A stretch of 39,137 nucleotides of DNA, taken from positions 1 through 39,137 of the forward strand of contig JAQWQJ010000107.1 in the NCBI GenBank assembly GCA_029244725.1. The letters are read 5' to 3'. Numbering within the stretch: the stretch's first letter is position 1; each line of letters begins with the position of its first letter. This DNA is from Paracoccaceae bacterium. Its GTDB lineage: Bacteria > Pseudomonadota > Alphaproteobacteria > Rhodobacterales > Rhodobacteraceae. The notes below the pieces were generated by a model. The model did not search any database. It was not told where the DNA came from and worked only from the letters and a program-made list of their open reading frames with translations. Shown piece by piece: positions 35,601-39,137 of the stretch. Position numbers and translations under genes: made by a program.

Positions 35601-35975
35601 GTCGCGTCGGTTATTAAGAACCGTGTCGCAGATCCGCGATGGGGGGATGATCCGGCAGACGTTGCTCTGCAGATGCAACAGTTCTCCGCTTGGAATGCGG
35701 GATCTGGTGGGAATGATCTCGTCGCAAATCACCAACCAGGCGATCCGGAGTACGACCGCGCTGCGAAAATTGCGGACCTCGTTTTCGGTGGGCAAATTGC
35801 GGACCAAACCGGTGGCGCCACACATTATTACTCACCGCACGGGATGCAGGACTTGGTGGAGCAGGGGGCGCAGACCTACGAGGCGCCCATTTGGTTGCAA
35901 GAAGAAAACAACCGTCGCGACGGAGCGCCAGTTGTAATTGGATATCACGTGTTCACTGGGAAGGGTTCAGAGTAA
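32685..35975 (+). CDS. traG: Mating-pair protein TraG with C-terminal cell-wall hydrolase domain
   Basis: A 1096-residue inner-membrane protein. The N-terminal TraG domain (to about residue 470) has membrane segments near residues 15-48, 58-77, 345-382 and 425-450. TraG is needed for pilus assembly and mating-pair stabilisation. A Ser/Ala/Gln-rich periplasmic region follows to about residue 900. The last 150 residues form an extra domain. RTILGEAAGESEAGMAAVAS followed by IKNRV matches the SleB/CwlJ wall hydrolase family (Hydrolase_2), with the expected catalytic Glu in LGEAAGE. HYYSPHGM and VVIGYHVF are in the usual places. This domain would face peptidoglycan. F TraG lacks it. Confidence 0.93.
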   Translation: MPEFEVYTTGGGFYLYDIFNFLALFTSGSAFQDMLVVGIILGVFYMVTKMTFTGSIEGVLPYIATVAVVGALGIGPKARVIVMDSTYPLEIYGTVDNVPYSVALVANLTTKTSYDLTRRMEALLSTPDNLVYQEHGILFGASLMAQAARWRAVTASVHQNLVGFMENCIVDGTNIGLVDLDALVTSGDLASFIGSNVPGALAYYDETAEATTGCAAGWAGLEAELGDEVVRILQARAASRAPQTGNAAGTVEVNALTGTLEDFQNMMGLAGYSATSYLKQSMLVLALDDAAGRLIANSGNAAAMELYQAARAESQTRSSYQIVGANATKWVPLLKVTFETLYYGAFPLAMLLMMTPMAAAVAKGYFGGYVWLASWEPLSAILHTTLLKASTGWYREHTTTLSGTNAIDVLNWANHFGIQSVEQDVGMVAGYLMMSVPFLGFALMFGASKMAGLATSMLNVSQGAAIETGREAATGSLGLGNVSMNSMNANKWNTSALMDNGRATRVMGDGGMVTSNSDGTRTYSAGSAQSNVGMTASIGQSVREEVSDRSSQAWRAVETQSEDFAQSVSKTASQLSDFGKTVTESQTAGGEIGWSASEEQRTDLRNAWSEVERFASAHNLSTDVALQAMLAGSAGAGGGEAVRLGANLEARGSLSASSQESFTTAVDAARDGSYSETLGLLSSSSQRGYSGTHSNEVETGSNSIRSNFDSVMQSAQRLSSAYEQAESLDRAETYLESQDMGYNAKITDAVIGKLQDEGYSDERISMLVNPKTAAGLTQQQEVLSNYLPDIMRDLGLDKGAMSAPPMMQNDAGLYQDLAHSPVDHSSADVFKPQMGEYRERSADAERASGVNFDHVYSGMSEARITPDGVDGKQDTGSEIADRSVGRAFADRGAGILGLETDWMPDAGVQSAQGQGNEPATSPTSAATSTQASGAPLSLDLGGRNTLTNYDRDVVARTILGEAAGESEAGMAAVASVIKNRVADPRWGDDPADVALQMQQFSAWNAGSGGNDLVANHQPGDPEYDRAAKIADLVFGGQIADQTGGATHYYSPHGMQDLVEQGAQTYEAPIWLQEENNRRDGAPVVIGYHVFTGKGSE

Positions 35976-35977
35976 TC

Positions 35978-36214
35978 CTATCGTTTTCGGCGCAATGGAA
36001 TGAAACCCTGAAAACCAATGGGGTTCGGGTCGAACTCGAATTGATGCCCCTTGCCTTGTGGCGAAACCCCTCGCCGAAGAATGACCCCAACCAATCCCAA
36101 AAACGCGGACAGCACGAAAAACCCCTCGGCCTGAACAATGCCGAGAACACCGCAAAGCATGGCGGCCAGAAAAGCCGCGAGGGAGAGGCGTGGATAACGT
36201 TTTTGGGTCGTCAT
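35978..36214 (-). CDS. Small two-segment membrane protein
   Basis: A 78-residue protein with two hydrophobic segments (SLAAFLAAMLCGVLGIVQA and FFVLSAFLGLVGVILR) and a basic tail. I do not recognise it. The ATG at 36214 has GGAG 8 bases upstream. It is convergent with traG, the two stops being 2 bases apart. Small membrane proteins at this place in transfer operons are sometimes entry-exclusion factors, but nothing here proves that. Confidence 0.65.
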   Translation of the reverse strand: MTTQKRYPRLSLAAFLAAMLCGVLGIVQAEGFFVLSAFLGLVGVILRRGVSPQGKGHQFEFDPNPIGFQGFIPLRRKR

Positions 36215-36322
36215 TTGTGGTCTCCAGGCCGGGGATTCAGAAGTAACAGAGTATTGATTTAGAGAGCAAGCCGAAGAGCTGACTGACGATAGCAGGTTTG
36301 CATGAAGATCCGACGTCGCATT

Positions 36323-37444
36323 CTAATTGCACCAGTTCCCCGTACGCGGCGGACAGCTCGTTCTTCCGCAAATATATGAAGCCGCCAGACCTTCCGAGAT
36401 GAGGATCTTTCCCACATCCCGGCCATCGAGTTTGAGAACTCCGCATTGACGGCCAAAGTTGCAGCGACTGGTGCCTTCCGTCCCCGGTGCACAAGCACAT
36501 TGCACTCTGGTTAATTCAATGGAAATGGCAGATCTGATTAATGCCCTCAACCTGTCCGTTGCGCGACCTCCCATGGCCAGCTCATTGGAGCATTTTGGAG
36601 ACCCGACTTCGGGGGCATTAAATCCAACCAAGCGTACATTCGCGGATTGGCGCGCGATGTCCAATGTATCACCGTCAATCACACGAATATCAGACGCTTG
36701 AAGGTCACGGGTGTTCGAGCTTTGCCTCGCAGTCGTTTCGAATTGCGCAGCATTTGAGCTGAGATAGCGCGAAGACATCCAGCCGAGGCCGTGTGCTGAC
36801 CAGACCTCAGTCCAATTGCCTTGCTCCTGAAGAAACCGAACACGCGTGCCCTTGGAGAGTTGGCCGATAACTTCGTACTGGGTTCCCGGCCCTTTTCGCT
36901 GGTTTACCACGTTACCGGTGACCCAGCGGTATTCCGATCCGCTTGCCTTAGATCTTTGGGAAGGTGATTGTGCACCATCATTTCCAAACAGCGCTCCAAT
37001 GATCCCCATAACCCCAAAAACAAGAAGCATTGGCAAAAACATCGCCCTCTGCGCACGACGGATTACCCGGTAAGGGTTTGGACCAATACGGGGTCTAAAC
37101 CTGCGGTGGGGCGGCACTGGTCGCCTCTTTCGCACTCGAGTCTCTGGCTTTGTACTTGCTGGTTTCGGGGAGGGGGAGGGCTGGGGGTTATCGCGATCGA
37201 GTTGTGTTCTTTGTGGTGCTGCTTTCTCTAATTTTAAAAGGGCGTGGAGCTTTCGATACTGCGCATCGCTCAGGCGGGTGCTTTCGCCAAAACGATCAAA
37301 GAGATCAGACATGTTGGCAAGAAATTCCCGCTCCCACTTATTGAGAGTATCGTCCTCCAAGCGTTCTTTGAGCTTGGTTTTGATCAGTTGGGTTCGCTCT
37401 TTGGAAAATGGCATGCGATAATCTTTTGGTCTGGATAACACCAT
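36323..37444 (-). CDS. Membrane-anchored SH3-thermonuclease protein
   Basis: A 373-residue protein in four parts. A charged helical N-terminus (LNKWEREFLANMSDLFDRFG) is followed by a Pro/Arg-rich stretch and one membrane segment (AMFLPMLLVFGVMGIIGALF). A bacterial SH3 domain comes next (VVNQRKGPGTQYEVIGQL to GLGWMSSRYL), then a staphylococcal-nuclease-like domain (IRVIDGDTLDIA, VRLVGFNAPEV). The end is Cys-rich. The nuclease would lie in the periplasm beside the wall. Full catalytic competence is not certain, since only the first Arg and the Asp/Thr pocket are obvious. The start may be ATG 37414 instead of 37444; neither has a good ribosome site. Confidence 0.85.
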   Translation of the reverse strand: MVLSRPKDYRMPFSKERTQLIKTKLKERLEDDTLNKWEREFLANMSDLFDRFGESTRLSDAQYRKLHALLKLEKAAPQRTQLDRDNPQPSPSPKPASTKPETRVRKRRPVPPHRRFRPRIGPNPYRVIRRAQRAMFLPMLLVFGVMGIIGALFGNDGAQSPSQRSKASGSEYRWVTGNVVNQRKGPGTQYEVIGQLSKGTRVRFLQEQGNWTEVWSAHGLGWMSSRYLSSNAAQFETTARQSSNTRDLQASDIRVIDGDTLDIARQSANVRLVGFNAPEVGSPKCSNELAMGGRATDRLRALIRSAISIELTRVQCACAPGTEGTSRCNFGRQCGVLKLDGRDVGKILISEGLAASYICGRTSCPPRTGNWCN

Positions 37445-37497
37445 CGTAAGGGCAAGAGTTGCGCCTGCAAGATGAACCTGTGAGAATAAGGGAATTC

Positions 37498-37585
37498 TTT
37501 AAATTAGTCGAGTATGTGGTTTCAATTGGTCGGTTCTTGACTTTCAGTTAGTCAAGAGTGTACTTTCAATTGGTCGAGATAAGGC
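37498..37585 (+). repeat. Four direct repeats at exact 22-bp spacing
   Basis: A 15-base core close to TTTCAATTGGTCGAG starts at 37498, 37520, 37542 and 37564, each exactly 22 bp after the last. Copies 2 and 4 are nearly identical. Copies 1 and 3 have AATTAGTCGAG and AGTTAGTCAAG variants. The 7 bases between cores are unrelated. The array ends 9 bases before the ATG of the ATPase gene, so it covers its promoter and leader. It is iteron-like, and its role is unknown. Confidence 0.85.
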
Positions 37586-37594
37586 TACCCAAAT

Positions 37595-38821
37595 ATGTAC
37601 CCAAGATTTGCAAAAACAAGGATAGAAGAAGCGCTGTCCGATACACGCGTAGTACTTATCTCTGGACCCCGTCAGTCCGGCAAGACAACGCTCGCTACTG
37701 AAATTGCATCAAACCAGACACCCTTTCTTACATTAGACGATGCCAACGTTTTGAGAGCAGCGATCGACGATCCAGTTGGCTTTGTTCGTGGCTTGGACAA
37801 AGCCGTTATCGATGAGATCCAACGCGCACCTGAACTGCTGCTTGCCATTAAACAATCAGTAGACGGCGACAAAACACCGGGTAGGTTTCTATTGACCGGA
37901 TCGGCCAACATTCTAACCATTCCAAAGGTGTCTGATTCCCTTGCTGGTCGCATGGAAGCCGTTCAATTGCTGCCACTCTCGCAGGCGGAGATCCTGCACA
38001 CGAAATCGGCTTTCATTGATCGGGCTTTTGCAGGGGAGGCCCCTTCGGTCGATCACGTAATCATTGGCGACGAACTCATTGAAAACGTCCTTTCCGGCGG
38101 ATATCCGGAAGCGCTAGAAAGAGCCCGATGGTCGCGCAAACAGGATTGGTACCATGGCTACCTCGATGCAATCGTCCAGCGCGACGTTAGGGACGTCGCT
38201 CAGATTGAACAACTTGCGATCATGCCGAAACTGATGTCGGTGCTTGCCGAGCACTCAGGTCAGTTGGTCAACTACTCAGGCATCGGAGCCGGCATCGCTC
38301 TCAATCATGTCACAACGCAGAAGTATGTGAATATCTTCGAGAGTCTCTACCTCGTTCACACCTTACAGCCTTGGTTTACGAACCGCCTGAAGCGTCTGAC
38401 CAAATCGCCAAAGTTACATTTTTGCGATGCGGGTTTGCTCGCAGCGATGCGGGACGTTTCACCCGATGTTGTTCGCAAAGATAAAACAAGTTTCGGTGCA
38501 ATCCTGGAAACCTTTGTGTTCAGTGAGCTTCGGAAGATCGCAACATGGAGCGAACAGAGATGCACGTTCTCGCATTTCCGGGACAAAGATAAAAACGAGG
38601 TCGATATTGTATTGGAAAACCGCCGCGGGGAGGTGGTTGGAATTGAGGTGAAATCTTCCGCCACCGTTTCAGCGAGTGACTTTTCAGGAATGCGCAAACT
38701 GGCAGACGCGTGTGGAGAGAAGTTTATTCAAGGCGTGGTGCTCTACGATCACGATCAGGTCGTCCCATTTAGGGAAAACATGTTTGCTGCACCGCTCTCA
38801 TGTCTCTGGGGATCACGTTAA
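37595..38821 (+). CDS. AAA-family ATPase with DUF4143 domain
   Basis: A 408-residue protein. Walker A is in LISGPRQSGKTTLA (about residues 21-34), Walker B in KAVIDEIQRAPELL, and sensor 1 in FLLTGSAN. The C-terminal DUF4143 part ends with NEVDIVLENRRGEVVGIEVK. This has the D...ExK spacing of a PD-(D/E)XK nuclease-like fold. Members of this family are common in mobile DNA, and most have no assigned function. The gene stands alone, preceded by the 22-bp repeat array. The ATG at 37595 is 9 bases after the last repeat unit, and no strong ribosome site is seen. Confidence 0.9.
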   Translation: MYPRFAKTRIEEALSDTRVVLISGPRQSGKTTLATEIASNQTPFLTLDDANVLRAAIDDPVGFVRGLDKAVIDEIQRAPELLLAIKQSVDGDKTPGRFLLTGSANILTIPKVSDSLAGRMEAVQLLPLSQAEILHTKSAFIDRAFAGEAPSVDHVIIGDELIENVLSGGYPEALERARWSRKQDWYHGYLDAIVQRDVRDVAQIEQLAIMPKLMSVLAEHSGQLVNYSGIGAGIALNHVTTQKYVNIFESLYLVHTLQPWFTNRLKRLTKSPKLHFCDAGLLAAMRDVSPDVVRKDKTSFGAILETFVFSELRKIATWSEQRCTFSHFRDKDKNEVDIVLENRRGEVVGIEVKSSATVSASDFSGMRKLADACGEKFIQGVVLYDHDQVVPFRENMFAAPLSCLWGSR

Positions 38822-39137
38822 TCCAAATCGAAGGGTGGATTGCGGTCATTCGCCGCAGGTGCAGAGTGATCCTCTCGTGACGACAGAAGCGGACGTTTAG
38901 TGAGGCGTTAAATTAAGCTGGATCACTACGAACGAAGCCGGGAACCGTTTTTCCCGATGATTAGCAAGCTTTTGAAGGATAACTACAAAGAGTTCGAACG
39001 AACAACTCCTTCATCTGCGCGCACTTCCCTGCTAGTAAACTTCTGCTTGATGACCAATACTAGCTAACAGATGAATTTGAGTTCAGTTGGATTGAAAGGT
39101 TAAGCCTTGCCGTCAAAAAAAAAGTTGAAGCTGCCAC
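38822..39137 (+). other. Terminal region with a protein-like fragment interrupted by stops
   Basis: About 316 bases without an intact gene. A frame open from about 38912 to a stop at 39065-39067 reads like protein (LDHYERSREPFFPMISKLL) but lacks a clear start. A second frame, from 39064 to the window edge (LTDEFEFSWIERLSLAVKKK), continues in a similar style. They may be one decayed or frameshifted gene. CGGGAA/TTCCCG at 38939-38956 makes a short hairpin without a T-run. Confidence 0.3.

Noticed and set aside
37498-37585. Repeat array considered as a small CRISPR
   Set aside because: Cores are only 15 bases and diverge between copies, the gaps are 7 bases, and no cas gene is near.
38939-38956. 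Hairpin as terminator of the ATPase gene
   Set aside because: The stem is only 6 bp, there is no T-run on either strand, and it lies over 100 bases after the stop.

Overview
This window looks like plasmid DNA from an alphaproteobacterium, most likely a Rhodobacteraceae (Roseobacter-group) strain. The main evidence is a repABC replication and partition cassette with its characteristic antisense-RNA layout and palindromic partition sites, followed by an almost complete F-type conjugation (mating-pair formation) operon. Genes are tightly packed, with many ATGA and TGATG stop/start overlaps. No rRNA, tRNA or CRISPR was seen.

Layout. Positions 1-2070 hold a leader with nested inverted repeats, a ParD/ParE-like toxin-antitoxin pair (minus) and a divergent serine recombinase (plus). 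A Fic-family protein (minus, 2163-3239) follows. The repABC cassette runs right to left (repA 7058 to repC 3312). It has a predicted antisense RNA in the repB-repC gap, three parS-like 16-bp palindromes, and a perfect DnaA box in an AT-rich part of repC. Positions 7306-10898 carry a small unknown gene, a polytopic membrane protein with an N-terminal helix-turn-helix-like region, an alpha/beta hydrolase and another unknown. Positions 11170-17692 are a sugar operon: LacI-type regulator with overlapping operators, binding protein, two permeases, a cytosolic clan GH-J-like glycosidase and an ABC ATPase. It reads as cargo for importing and cleaving a glycoside, possibly a fructoside.

Positions 18289-35975 are the transfer operon in the order traA, L, E, K, B, V, C, trbI, S26 peptidase, traW, U, trbC, traN (as two genes), thioredoxin-like protein, traF, H, G. 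Together these would build a pilus and a mating channel: pilin (TraA); assembly, base and core (TraL, E, K, B, V); ATPase (TraC); and Cys-rich periplasmic and outer-membrane factors (TraW, U, TrbC, N, F, H), plausibly served by the two thioredoxin-fold proteins. TraG carries an extra C-terminal SleB/CwlJ-like wall hydrolase domain. No relaxase or coupling protein lies inside the window.

The right end holds a small membrane protein and a membrane-anchored SH3-thermonuclease (both minus). An AAA/DUF4143 ATPase follows, preceded by four direct repeats at exactly 22-bp spacing. The last 300 bases hold only a protein-like fragment broken by stops.
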